59,414 nucleotides of DNA from Saprospiraceae bacterium (lineage in GTDB: Bacteria > Bacteroidota > Bacteroidia > Chitinophagales > Saprospiraceae): contig BQJU01000043.1 in assembly GCA_021604865.1 (NCBI GenBank), forward strand, positions 1-59,414, read 5' to 3'. Positions 51,921 to 59,414 of the stretch are shown one piece after another (the stretch's first letter is position 1; every line of letters begins with the position of its first letter). The notes under the pieces were generated by a model. That model was not told where the DNA came from and ran no database searches. It was given only the letters and a program-made list of their open reading frames with translations. The position numbers were made by a program, and so were the translations under genes.

Positions 51921-54296
51921 ATGTTTAAAAATAACTTCAAAATTGCGTGGAGGAATATCTGGAAATATCCAGTTTATTCATTTGTTAATTTGATTGGTAT
52001 GTCGCTTGGTCTGGCGGCGGCATTTGTGCTTTTGTTTTACACTTACCGGGAGTTGACGTATGACCAGAATTTTCGAGATGCCGACCGTATTTACCGAGTA
52101 GCTACGGACTTTTTTAACATGGGTGGTTTTGCTAAAAGCCAGGAAGGTTTGTTGCCTGCCATATCTGTGGAAACACCCGAAATAGAATTGTCCACCCGTT
52201 TTGATCGTGGGTTCCGAGATTTAGAGGTTAAAGCCTGGGAACAGAAATACGAAGAAAAGGCGCTACTATATGTTGATTCTACTTTTTTTAGGATGTTTTC
52301 TTTTCCATTTGTAGAAGGAGATCCTACCCGGGTATTGCAAGCACCAGGTGAGGTTGTTTTGTCTTTGAAAGTGGCTAAAAAGTACTTTGGGAATGCCCAG
52401 GCGGCAATGGGTAAAACAATTTATACCGGCAAGGAAGAACAACCCTATGAAGTAACGGGGGTTATTGACAATAGCAATTTGCGAACCCATATTGTTGCTG
52501 ACCTTTGGTTTTCTTTGGCCGGACGACTGGAAGGGCGAAAGGGCTGGACTAATGTGTCTTTATACAATTATGTCAAGCTCAATGAAAGCAGTACGGTGTC
52601 CGATCTGCAGAGCGGCCTGGATGCCTTGTTGAAAAACGCTGCATATCCTTCGATGAAAACCGATCTTAGTTATGAAGAGTGGGTGATTAATAAAGACGCC
52701 GTAAAGTTTTTTATCCAACCGCTACAAGATATCTACCTGAAATCAGATTTTAGTTTCGAGGTATCTACTGGCGGCAATGCTACGCAGGTATATGTCTTGG
52801 GCATCATCGGTTTGTTCATCATTTTTCTGGCCGGAGTCAATTATATCAACCTCACCACGGCCCGGTCAATGGTCAGGGCCAAAGAAATTGCGATTAAAAA
52901 GACGTTGGGTGCCGAGAAAAAATACTTGATCAGCCAGTTTCTGGGCGAATCGGTCTGGTTTAGCCTATTGGCGGTGATTGTGGCCGGTGGATTGACCGAG
53001 GTGCTGCTTTTGGTGTTTGCCAAAATAACGGGAGAGCAACAGCTACAAACCATTTTCACCAATTGGCAGACGCCGTTATTGCTGGTGGGTTTTGCCCTTT
53101 TGGTCGGTTTGTTGTCGGGCATTTATCCTGCCTTCTACCTGACGAGCTTCAGGCCAGCAAAAATCATCAAAGGAGGCCGCAATAAACAAGAAAATGGCCG
53201 GGTACGTAGCGGATTAGTGGTGTTTCAATTTGTCATTTCCATTGGCCTCATCATTAGCAGTATGATTGTTTATCAGCAATTGCACTTCATGCAGGACAAG
53301 GATAAAGGACTAGATCAGGAGGGCATTATCATTATCGAAAACATGAATGAGTTGAAAGATCAGGCGGTTACTTTTCGAGCAGAAGCGGAAAGACAAAGCA
53401 GTATTCTGGCTACCAGTTTTGCCCGGCGCGTGCCTGCTGGTAGTGGGATTTGGATGTATACCTATAAAACCCCTGAAATGCCTGAATCCATTACCATTCA
53501 GACCTTTCCCGTTGATCACGACTTTCTGCCTACCGCTAATATGCACCTGATCGACGGGCGTAATTTTTCCAAAGAGATGGCTAGCGATAGTGCCGCCGTG
53601 ATCATCAATGAAGCAGCTGCGAAACAATTGGGATTGGGCGAAAACCCCATTAATGCAGAAATTAATGAAGGGCAACGAGTGGTTGGTGTTGTCAGTGATT
53701 TTCATTTTCAATCTCTACGAGAAAAGATTGCTCCGGTGGTGCTGACTTATGCGCCCACAGGAAGTAAGTTGCTGATCAAGACCAATAGCCGACAGGTGAG
53801 TGGGGTAGTGGCCGCTCTTGAACAAAACTGGCGTAAGTTTTCCCCGGAAGAGCCGATGCTTTACACCTTCATGGATGAAAATTTTGCCAAACTCGCCACC
53901 AAGGAAAGTATGCTCAGCCAAGCCATCACCTTTTTTACCCTGTTGGCATTTATCATCGCCACTTTGGGCTTATTTGGCCTAGCTACCTTCTCAACCGAAC
54001 AACGCACCAAAGAAATAGGCATTCGAAAGGTCCTCGGTGCAACGGTGGCTAACATCGTTAGTCTGCTGTCCAAAGATTTTCTGAAACTCGTTCTGGTGGC
54101 CTTCCTGATTGCTTCGGGTATTGCCTGGTTTGCTATGGATCGCTGGTTGGAGAATTTTGCTTATCGGGTTGACATCAATTGGTGGGTTTTTGTATTGGCC
54201 GGAGCAACGGCTGTTGGCATTGCACTGCTGACGGTGGGCATGCAAGGTGTCCGGGCGGCTTTGGCCAATCCGGTGAAGGCATTGAGGAGTGAGTGA
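51921..54296 (+). CDS. MacB/FtsX-type ABC transporter permease (2 of 3)
   Basis: The 791-residue protein shares the layout of the first: the IAWRNIWKYPVYSFVNLIGMSLGLAAAFV helix, a periplasmic domain, an FtsX domain with NYINLTTARSMVRAKEIAIKKTLGA, a second periplasmic domain, and a C-terminal FtsX with KEIGIRKVLGATVANIVSLL. It is a paralogue of its neighbours rather than a copy; identity seems moderate by eye. No strong sigma-54 element was found in its own spacer, which holds the 204-bp element. It may be read from the upstream promoter or its own. Confidence 0.93.
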   Translation: MFKNNFKIAWRNIWKYPVYSFVNLIGMSLGLAAAFVLLFYTYRELTYDQNFRDADRIYRVATDFFNMGGFAKSQEGLLPAISVETPEIELSTRFDRGFRDLEVKAWEQKYEEKALLYVDSTFFRMFSFPFVEGDPTRVLQAPGEVVLSLKVAKKYFGNAQAAMGKTIYTGKEEQPYEVTGVIDNSNLRTHIVADLWFSLAGRLEGRKGWTNVSLYNYVKLNESSTVSDLQSGLDALLKNAAYPSMKTDLSYEEWVINKDAVKFFIQPLQDIYLKSDFSFEVSTGGNATQVYVLGIIGLFIIFLAGVNYINLTTARSMVRAKEIAIKKTLGAEKKYLISQFLGESVWFSLLAVIVAGGLTEVLLLVFAKITGEQQLQTIFTNWQTPLLLVGFALLVGLLSGIYPAFYLTSFRPAKIIKGGRNKQENGRVRSGLVVFQFVISIGLIISSMIVYQQLHFMQDKDKGLDQEGIIIIENMNELKDQAVTFRAEAERQSSILATSFARRVPAGSGIWMYTYKTPEMPESITIQTFPVDHDFLPTANMHLIDGRNFSKEMASDSAAVIINEAAAKQLGLGENPINAEINEGQRVVGVVSDFHFQSLREKIAPVVLTYAPTGSKLLIKTNSRQVSGVVAALEQNWRKFSPEEPMLYTFMDENFAKLATKESMLSQAITFFTLLAFIIATLGLFGLATFSTEQRTKEIGIRKVLGATVANIVSLLSKDFLKLVLVAFLIASGIAWFAMDRWLENFAYRVDINWWVFVLAGATAVGIALLTVGMQGVRAALANPVKALRSE

Positions 54297-54403
54297 GAAG
54301 AGGAGACAAAGATATTGGAAGACATAGAAAGGGTTACCTTCTTCGCTTTACTTGGTATTTTCACAAGTTGTCTTAGAAATTGTAAGTAACGAATATGTTT
54401 GAC

Positions 54404-54607
54404 CTATTTAAAAGGATGATTAAGAGGAGGGAAAATGTGGTCAAGTTCTGCTTGTTCTTTTTCAGAAAGTTGTCCGGTCTTTGATCTGTCAACTAATTTA
54501 AATACTCTTTTTCGAGTAGCCTCCGAAGCTTTGAATTCGAGTACTCGATTTGGATTTTCACTAGCGATGAAATCTATGATTTCGTCAACAGCAGAAGTAG
54601 CAATCAT
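54404..54607 (-). CDS. Possible truncated antitoxin-like small protein
   Basis: The 67-residue product reads MIATSAVDEIIDFIASENPN, RVLEFKASEATRKRVFKL and SKTGQLSEKEQAELDHI, the pattern of a small protein family I know from cyanobacteria and Bacteroidota, often beside an endonuclease-type toxin gene. In those the end continues as a helix (roughly LEHLMRLAKARAR), but here it reads FPPLNHPFK and stops, as if truncated or frameshifted. No toxin gene follows on the minus strand. It lies between two plus-strand permeases and may be a dying gene. Confidence 0.5.
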   Translation of the reverse strand: MIATSAVDEIIDFIASENPNRVLEFKASEATRKRVFKLVDRSKTGQLSEKEQAELDHIFPPLNHPFK

Positions 54608-54679
54608 AATGTTGAAGTTAGTTGAACATAATACAAATACCGGAAAGGATTAGTTTATTTCCCAATAAAAGAAAAAAAC

Positions 54680-57064
54680 ATGTACCAAAACTACCTGAAA
54701 AGTGCCTGGCGAAACCTGCTCCGAAATAGCGGCTATTCCCTCATTAACATTGGTGGATTAGCAATCGGTATGGCGGTGGCGATGCTCATCGGTTTATGGA
54801 TTTGGGATGAAGTTTCTTTCAATAAATACCACGACAACTACGACCGCCTTTCCAGGGTGATCCAAAATGTTACCAATAACGGAGAGGTACAGACCTGGTT
54901 TCAGGTACCATTACCCCTGGCAGAAGAATTGCGTAACAACTATGGTAGTGACTTCGAGCAGGTTGTAATGGCCTCTGGTACCTACGATCATATTTTGACT
55001 TGGAAAGATAAATTATTGACCAGAAGTGGGGCTTTTTTTGAGGAACCTGGCGCTGCATTGCTGGGGCTAAAAATGATAAAGGGATCGCGTGAGGCACTGA
55101 AAGATCCCACTTCGATCCTGCTTTCTGAGTCGACAGCAAAAGCATTTTTTGGAGATGCCGATCCTATTAATGAATCCATCAAGATTGATGATGAATTAAG
55201 TGCACGGGTGGCCGGTGTCTATGAAGACATTCCTCAAAATTCGACCTTTGCTGATCTGACCTTTATGGGCCCCTGGAAAATGTTGCATGATCATTCGGAA
55301 TGGATGAGGACGATGGACGATCCTTGGCGCCCTAATGCTTTTGCACTTTATGTGCAGTTGCCCGAACATGCTGATCTTGCCCTGGTTTCCGAAAAAATCA
55401 AAGATGCCAAATTGAAAAATCTCGGAGTCGACCTTGCCAAAAAGAAACCTGAGCTTTTTTTGCATCCTATGAATCAATGGCATTTGCACTCCCAGTTTAA
55501 AAATGGGATAAATATTGGCGGAAAAATCAAGTATGTATGGTTGTTTGGAGTCATTGGTGTGTTTGTGTTGTTGATGGCGTGTATTAATTTTATGAATTTG
55601 AGTACGGCACGATCGGAAAAGAGAGCTAAAGAAGTGGGCGTACGCAAGGCAGTTGGGGGTGGACGTTGGCAACTCATCAGCATGTTTCTCGGTGAATCGT
55701 TATTCCTTTCGGCATTTTCATTTGTATTTTCCCTTTTATTGGTACAAATGGTGCTTCCCTCTTTCAATCAGGTGGCGGATAAGGCGATAACAATCCCCTG
55801 GAATAATGGTTATTTTGGGTTTTTATGCCTGGCATTTATTTTATTCACCGGACTGCTTGCAGGTAGTTACCCCGCCTTTTATTTATCTTCTTTCCGTCCG
55901 GTAAAAGTACTCGCAGGACCTTTTAAGGCAGGGCGCTGGGCAGCTATTCCGCGCAAAGCGTTGATTGTTTTACAATTTACGGTTTCTGTGGTGTTGATCA
56001 TTGGCACGCTGATCGTTTTTAACCAAATTGAGTATGTCCGTAACCGCCCCCTTGGGTACAATACCAATAGTTTGGTATTCATCCCGGTTATTACAAATGA
56101 AATTCACAAACATTTTGAGGTCATTCAATCCGAACTGATCCAGGCGGATGTGATAACCATCATGACAGAAAGTACCAATCCTCCTACACAGATTTGGTCG
56201 ACGACCAGTGGCATAAGCTGGACGGGCAAAGACCCCGATTTATCCGTTGACTTCCCCCAATTCGGCGTTGCTCATGATTATGGCAAGACGGTCGGCTGGC
56301 AGTTTATCGCTGGCAGGGATTTTTCTAAGGATTATGCAACGGATTCTACTGGCTTAATATTAAATAAGGCGGCAGTTCAGTATATGGGATTGGAGCACCC
56401 TATTGGCGAAACCATCCGATGGTTTGGAGATCCTTACCAGGTCGTTGGTGTGGTGGAAGATATGGTGATGGGGTCTCCCTATGATCCGGTAAGGCCAGCT
56501 GTGTTTTATCTGGACAACAGCGCCGGTAATTTTGTACTCACCAAATTAAACCCGGAAGTTAGTGCCGCAACGGCACTGGAAAAGATAGAAACGGTTTTTA
56601 AAAAGTTCAATCCCACTCAGCCTTTTGAGTACAGCTTCGCAGATGAAGATTTTGCTAAGAAATTTGGCAATGAACAACGCATCGGCGAGCTGGCTTCTTT
56701 TTTTGCAATACTAGCCATTTTTATTAGCTGCCTCGGACTTTTTGGATTGGCTTCTTTTGTGGCGGAACAGCGGACCAAAGAAATCGGCATTCGCAAAGTT
56801 TTGGGCGCTTCAATCTTCAATATCTGGAAGTTGTTGTCAAGAGATTTTATAGTTTTGGTTATCATTTCCTGTGTGATTGCTGCTCCGATCGCCTATTTTT
56901 TCCTACAGGACTGGCTGGAAGGGTATGAATATCGTACGGAAATATCCCGGTGGGTCTTTGGGGCAGCCGGTTTGGGCGCGCTAATGATTACGGTATTGAC
57001 GGTGAGTTTTCAGGCGATTAAGGCGGCTTTGGCGAATCCGGTGAAGAGTTTGCGGTCGGAGTAG
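54680..57064 (+). CDS. MacB/FtsX-type ABC transporter permease (3 of 3)
   Basis: The 794-residue protein has the same architecture: MYQNYLKSAWRNLLRNSGYSLINIGGLAIGMAVAM, a periplasmic domain, FtsX with CINFMNLSTARSEKRAKEVGVRKAVGG, a periplasmic domain with WQFIAGRDFSKDYATDSTG, and a C-terminal FtsX with KEIGIRKVLGASIFNIWKLL. All three permeases end in PVKSLRSE, PVKALRSE or PVESLRNE, a shared tail. It is the last of the cluster. The small antitoxin-like gene lies between it and permease 2 on the other strand. Confidence 0.93.
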   Translation: MYQNYLKSAWRNLLRNSGYSLINIGGLAIGMAVAMLIGLWIWDEVSFNKYHDNYDRLSRVIQNVTNNGEVQTWFQVPLPLAEELRNNYGSDFEQVVMASGTYDHILTWKDKLLTRSGAFFEEPGAALLGLKMIKGSREALKDPTSILLSESTAKAFFGDADPINESIKIDDELSARVAGVYEDIPQNSTFADLTFMGPWKMLHDHSEWMRTMDDPWRPNAFALYVQLPEHADLALVSEKIKDAKLKNLGVDLAKKKPELFLHPMNQWHLHSQFKNGINIGGKIKYVWLFGVIGVFVLLMACINFMNLSTARSEKRAKEVGVRKAVGGGRWQLISMFLGESLFLSAFSFVFSLLLVQMVLPSFNQVADKAITIPWNNGYFGFLCLAFILFTGLLAGSYPAFYLSSFRPVKVLAGPFKAGRWAAIPRKALIVLQFTVSVVLIIGTLIVFNQIEYVRNRPLGYNTNSLVFIPVITNEIHKHFEVIQSELIQADVITIMTESTNPPTQIWSTTSGISWTGKDPDLSVDFPQFGVAHDYGKTVGWQFIAGRDFSKDYATDSTGLILNKAAVQYMGLEHPIGETIRWFGDPYQVVGVVEDMVMGSPYDPVRPAVFYLDNSAGNFVLTKLNPEVSAATALEKIETVFKKFNPTQPFEYSFADEDFAKKFGNEQRIGELASFFAILAIFISCLGLFGLASFVAEQRTKEIGIRKVLGASIFNIWKLLSRDFIVLVIISCVIAAPIAYFFLQDWLEGYEYRTEISRWVFGAAGLGALMITVLTVSFQAIKAALANPVKSLRSE

Positions 57065-57277
57065 GGTGTTTTGGGAGTTGTGTGAAAAGTCCAGCAAAGG
57101 CACATATCTTCAAAATCTTTAAGATTTGGAAGAATCAGGGGGCTCCTCAACCAATTCAAACCTACAATTATCAAGTCATCTTTAATATTGGTGATCATGC
57201 AGAAGAATGCACTTATCCTGGAAACTTGACTTTGCTTAGATGAACTATCTCTCATTGGTATACAAAAAGATTTTGTG
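57065..57277. other. Short gap with an imperfect inverted repeat
   Basis: No gene is seen. CTTCAAAATCTTTAAGATTTGG and GAAG at about 57109-57133 forms an 11-of-12-base inverted repeat around a central TTAA, but without a T run. It may end the permease transcript weakly. Confidence 0.35.
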
Positions 57278-58561
57278 ATGAAAAACTATTTTTGGATTAT
57301 ATTTTTACCGCTACTATGTGTAGTTCTCATTTTTAGTTGTAAAAAAGAAGAGTCGGTTGAACTTCCACCTTGTGAAAACCCTCTGGAGGAGGCCACATTT
57401 TCTATCAAACTTAGAAAGGGCTCTACCGAACCACTGTATATTTTTCCAAAATTTGCCATCCTTTCGGACAATGATGGTAATGTACTGGACTTTATAGAGT
57501 TATTGGAGTATGAGCAAAATTTAGAGACCTATTGTGAAGGAGCCAATTCTTATAATGTAACCCTCCTACGGTTTAATTATGACCAAGATTCTCAGAAATC
57601 TAACTACTCCTTGATGACCTATCTTGATGTGCCCAATGGAATGTTGTTCAACTTTAAGTCGCTTGTGAATTTTGGACAAACCTTTAAAACGGATTTGGAA
57701 ATTACCAACATAGAATCTCTGCAAAAGATCGGTACTGATTTTGGATTGAGTGTAAATCCAGGAGAACAGGTTAGCCCCAATTCTTTTCTGGTGAAAAATT
57801 TTTCTGCTCCCTATGGCAGTTTATACCTGAAAGTGTGGGCAAATGGTAATAGTAATCCTCGATTTAAGCTTTTAGAATATGTTAGTAGATCATTGGTTCT
57901 TGATTATCAAGAAATGACTTTAACTCAAGATACGGTACAAGTCGAATTATTTGACAATCGTTTTTGGCGATTCCAGATCAGAGGAGTATTTGATGACTAT
58001 AACCTTTTTAACATGGTTAATCTTCATTCAGACCCTGGACTACAGGAACGGAAAAGAAGATTGGATTTTTTTCTACCGATCGATCATCTGGATGGCTACC
58101 TGGTAGAAATAAGTGGTACTGAAGAAGGTAAGCCGAACTTTCGATTCACAATGCGCAAATACCTTGAAGAAATACCTCAATCCATAAACCGGAGAGATTT
58201 TGATGTTTCCATTTTAAGTCGTAATCACGAAGAACTGATTATTGATACTATAGAAGAGGCGTCGGTGGTTTACACAGATTGGTTACTTTATAATGATGAT
58301 GAAAAATATGTTCGGTGGCAGGTAGTAGGACCAGCGAATCGTTTTGCTTTTAAAGCCCCTGCGATACCAAATAAAATTTTAGAACAGTATCAAGGTTTAG
58401 ACGATGTAAACTCCTGGGGATTACAAAAAAATGTGCACCTCTACTTTTATGATCGCATAGAAACCTACGAAGAATACTTGGAATCTATCTATGACGGAAA
58501 CCTAACTAATCTAACAAGTTTCTACAACGGCGAAGAGCGATATACTGGGGAGTATGATTGA
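57278..58561 (+). CDS. Lipoprotein of unknown function
   Basis: From ATG 57278 (a GTG one codon earlier is a weaker start) the product is 427 residues with a lipoprotein signal (MKNYFWIIFLPLLCVVLIFSC, Cys21). The mature protein is charged and mixed alpha/beta, with no cysteine-rich or catalytic motif that I recognise. Recognisable stretches are PLYIFPKFAILSDNDGNVLDF, WRFQIRGVFDDYNLFNMVNL and YEEYLESIYDGN. The gene is AT-rich compared with the permeases. It is 49 bases before the next gene and may be in the same unit. Confidence 0.7.
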   Translation: MKNYFWIIFLPLLCVVLIFSCKKEESVELPPCENPLEEATFSIKLRKGSTEPLYIFPKFAILSDNDGNVLDFIELLEYEQNLETYCEGANSYNVTLLRFNYDQDSQKSNYSLMTYLDVPNGMLFNFKSLVNFGQTFKTDLEITNIESLQKIGTDFGLSVNPGEQVSPNSFLVKNFSAPYGSLYLKVWANGNSNPRFKLLEYVSRSLVLDYQEMTLTQDTVQVELFDNRFWRFQIRGVFDDYNLFNMVNLHSDPGLQERKRRLDFFLPIDHLDGYLVEISGTEEGKPNFRFTMRKYLEEIPQSINRRDFDVSILSRNHEELIIDTIEEASVVYTDWLLYNDDEKYVRWQVVGPANRFAFKAPAIPNKILEQYQGLDDVNSWGLQKNVHLYFYDRIETYEEYLESIYDGNLTNLTSFYNGEERYTGEYD

Positions 58562-58609
58562 CTAACTGAATAAGGTTTTTATAGGTTTTCCTATTAATCG
58601 ATAAAAAAT

Positions 58610-59143
58610 ATGGGACTCAATATATCCTACCACGTTTTTCAAAAAATAGAAAAGGTCCCTACTATTGAATTTATCAAGGGCATTCTCTTGGAAATGCAAT
58701 TCAAGATATTAAGCATCAGTGATGAAGGCAAACCACTAGATGAACTATTTGAATCAGTAATGAATGATTATAGTGGATCAGTGTTTGCCGTTACAGATAG
58801 GAAAGATTTAGTAGTGATTATTGACCAAGGGTCTGGCTTAACAGCATTTCATAGACTAGATATTTTAAAGAACCTTACTATCTCAAAATCTAGTTTTGTG
58901 CTTTCTGTAATGCAATCAGATACGGTTGACTTAGAAAATACTGATTTCTTCAAAAATGGGGAATTATATGAAACATCCGATGTTGAAGGAAATTTAGATG
59001 GAGAAATTGTTGAAAAAGAAGTTAGAGAAATACTTGAAAAAGTTAAATGTGGCTTTCCTGATTTTTTTGACGCAAATTGGATAAAAGTTGATACGCTGGA
59101 TTTAATTTATCAGATGAAAAGGGGTAACAAAAGTAGTAAGTGA
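58610..59143 (+). CDS. Small protein of unknown function, possible immunity-type
   Basis: The 177-residue soluble protein starts MGLNISYHVFQKIEKVPTIE and ends QMKRGNKSSK. It has no signal peptide or membrane segment. DYSGSVFAVTDRKDLVVIID and LNTDFFKNGELYETSD-like stretches give it the look of a small acidic immunity-type or SMI1-like protein, but no motif is firm. AT-rich. The stop codon overlaps a GTG (GTGA) that opens the next short frame, which suggests translational coupling. Confidence 0.6.
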   Translation: MGLNISYHVFQKIEKVPTIEFIKGILLEMQFKILSISDEGKPLDELFESVMNDYSGSVFAVTDRKDLVVIIDQGSGLTAFHRLDILKNLTISKSSFVLSVMQSDTVDLENTDFFKNGELYETSDVEGNLDGEIVEKEVREILEKVKCGFPDFFDANWIKVDTLDLIYQMKRGNKSSK

Positions 59144-59292
59144 ACTACCATATGTGGACTGCTCAAGGTTCTCAAGCCCACCGCTTTTGGGGAGCAGCTA
59201 CGGTCAATAATGCAGTACATGAATTTCATGACTATGCTGCTATAGATGGAATTAATCCTCCTCCGGGAAACTTAGGGGTCAGCGAAGAATAA
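59140..59292 (+). CDS. Short coupled frame, possibly the remnant of a toxin C terminus
   Basis: A 50-residue frame starts at GTG 59140, overlapping the previous stop by GTGA, or at ATG 59152. It contains AHRFWGAATVNNAVHEFHDY and AAIDGINPPPGNLGVSEE. The Trp-Gly-Ala and HxFHDY pattern looks like a fragment of the last part of an RHS-type or other polymorphic protein rather than a complete protein. It may be a genuine small gene or the debris of one; the sequence does not decide. Confidence 0.45.
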   Translation: MNYHMWTAQGSQAHRFWGAATVNNAVHEFHDYAAIDGINPPPGNLGVSEE

Positions 59293-59313
59293 CTTACCCA
59301 TTTGATGCGGCTC

Positions 59314-59393
59314 TTTTGTCACCAGCCGTTGTTGCTCAAATCCTTGCTTAGTAGTGGCCAAGCGCGGTTTTCGCGTCTAGGCTGGTAACAAAA
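59314..59393. repeat. Inverted repeat at the right edge
   Basis: TTTTGTCACCAGCC (59314-59327) and GGCTGGTAACAAAA (59380-59393) match 13 of 14 as an inverted pair with about 52 bases between. It lies just after the short frame and could be a terminator of unusual size or the end of a mobile or repeat element cut by the window edge. Confidence 0.5.
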
Positions 59394-59414
59394 TAGCTCG
59401 CCTGAAACAGACAA

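Noticed and set aside
49285-57064. The permeases as cell-division FtsX
   Set aside because: Cell-division FtsX is about 300 residues with four helices. These are about 790 residues with two FtsX domains and large periplasmic domains, the MacB-like type, and no FtsE lies nearby.
59293-59414. A possible integron attC site after the short frame
   Set aside because: The inverted arms do not have the GTTRRRY/RYYYAAC core motifs, and no integrase is visible.

Overview
The window looks like a chromosomal segment from a marine or sludge-type Bacteroidota, most like the Saprospiraceae or Lewinella group. The evidence is five exported proteins with a C-terminal type IX secretion (T9SS type A) sorting domain, a T9SS plug protein, lipoproteins with Bacteroidota lipoboxes, TAnnTTTG-type promoters, very large MacB/FtsX permeases, DUF5103/DUF2911/DUF2201 families, and weak Shine-Dalgarno use. 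No rRNA, tRNA, CRISPR array, transposase or phage gene was seen. The assignment rests on recognising families by eye.

Layout: 0.5-4 kb carries guaB, a 3-methyladenine DNA glycosylase and the T9SS plug protein. 5-9.8 kb has a sigma-54-type response regulator without a DNA-binding domain, a LOG-family protein and a large exported protein. 10.4-15 kb is an AT-rich minus-strand block: one T9SS cargo protein, a small anchored protein and a big lipoprotein. 15.5-20.3 kb has a multi-pass membrane protein, an SxtK-like DUF5989 peptide, an SGNH hydrolase, a carrier-protein-like protein lacking the phosphopantetheine serine, an unknown protein and a double GNAT. 20.5-24.3 kb holds a TIGR04282 glycosyltransferase and a TolC/HlyD efflux pair. 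24.5-26.9 kb is a metallopeptidase-VWA plus MoxR ATPase pair. 27.3-31.3 kb has a DUF2911 protein and the beta-oxidation pair thiolase and FadJ. 31.9-35.6 kb is iron handling (Dps, FeoA, FeoB) with one unknown gene. 36-38.5 kb has a PhyH oxygenase, a TMEM175 channel and a histidine phosphatase lipoprotein. 38.7-48.9 kb has four T9SS cargo proteins and an AraC-type membrane regulator. 49.2-57 kb has three tandem MacB/FtsX permeases without an ATPase. 57.3-59.3 kb has a lipoprotein and what may be an immunity/toxin remnant.

The most unusual feature is the spacers. Nearly all long intergenic gaps, mostly 3' of genes, are filled with members of several dispersed repeat families: a roughly 140-bp element with terminal inverted repeats, a GTTTGGAGG-ended element, 90-112-bp CCTAAACC tandem units, a CTGACAG family and a GGGCTATCCGC family. 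They sometimes nest or abut each other and sometimes supply stop or start codon context.

The best candidates for new biology are: (i) the complete sigma-54 control region at 49133-49249 (two 16-bp TGTTC/GAACA dyads 21 bp apart, then a correctly spaced -24/-12 element) in front of the permease cluster; (ii) the serine-less ACP-like protein near a DUF5989-SGNH pair that has no carbamoyltransferase; (iii) the inverted-repeat mobile-like elements; and (iv) the AT-rich lipoprotein locus with a perfect 17-bp-arm hairpin.
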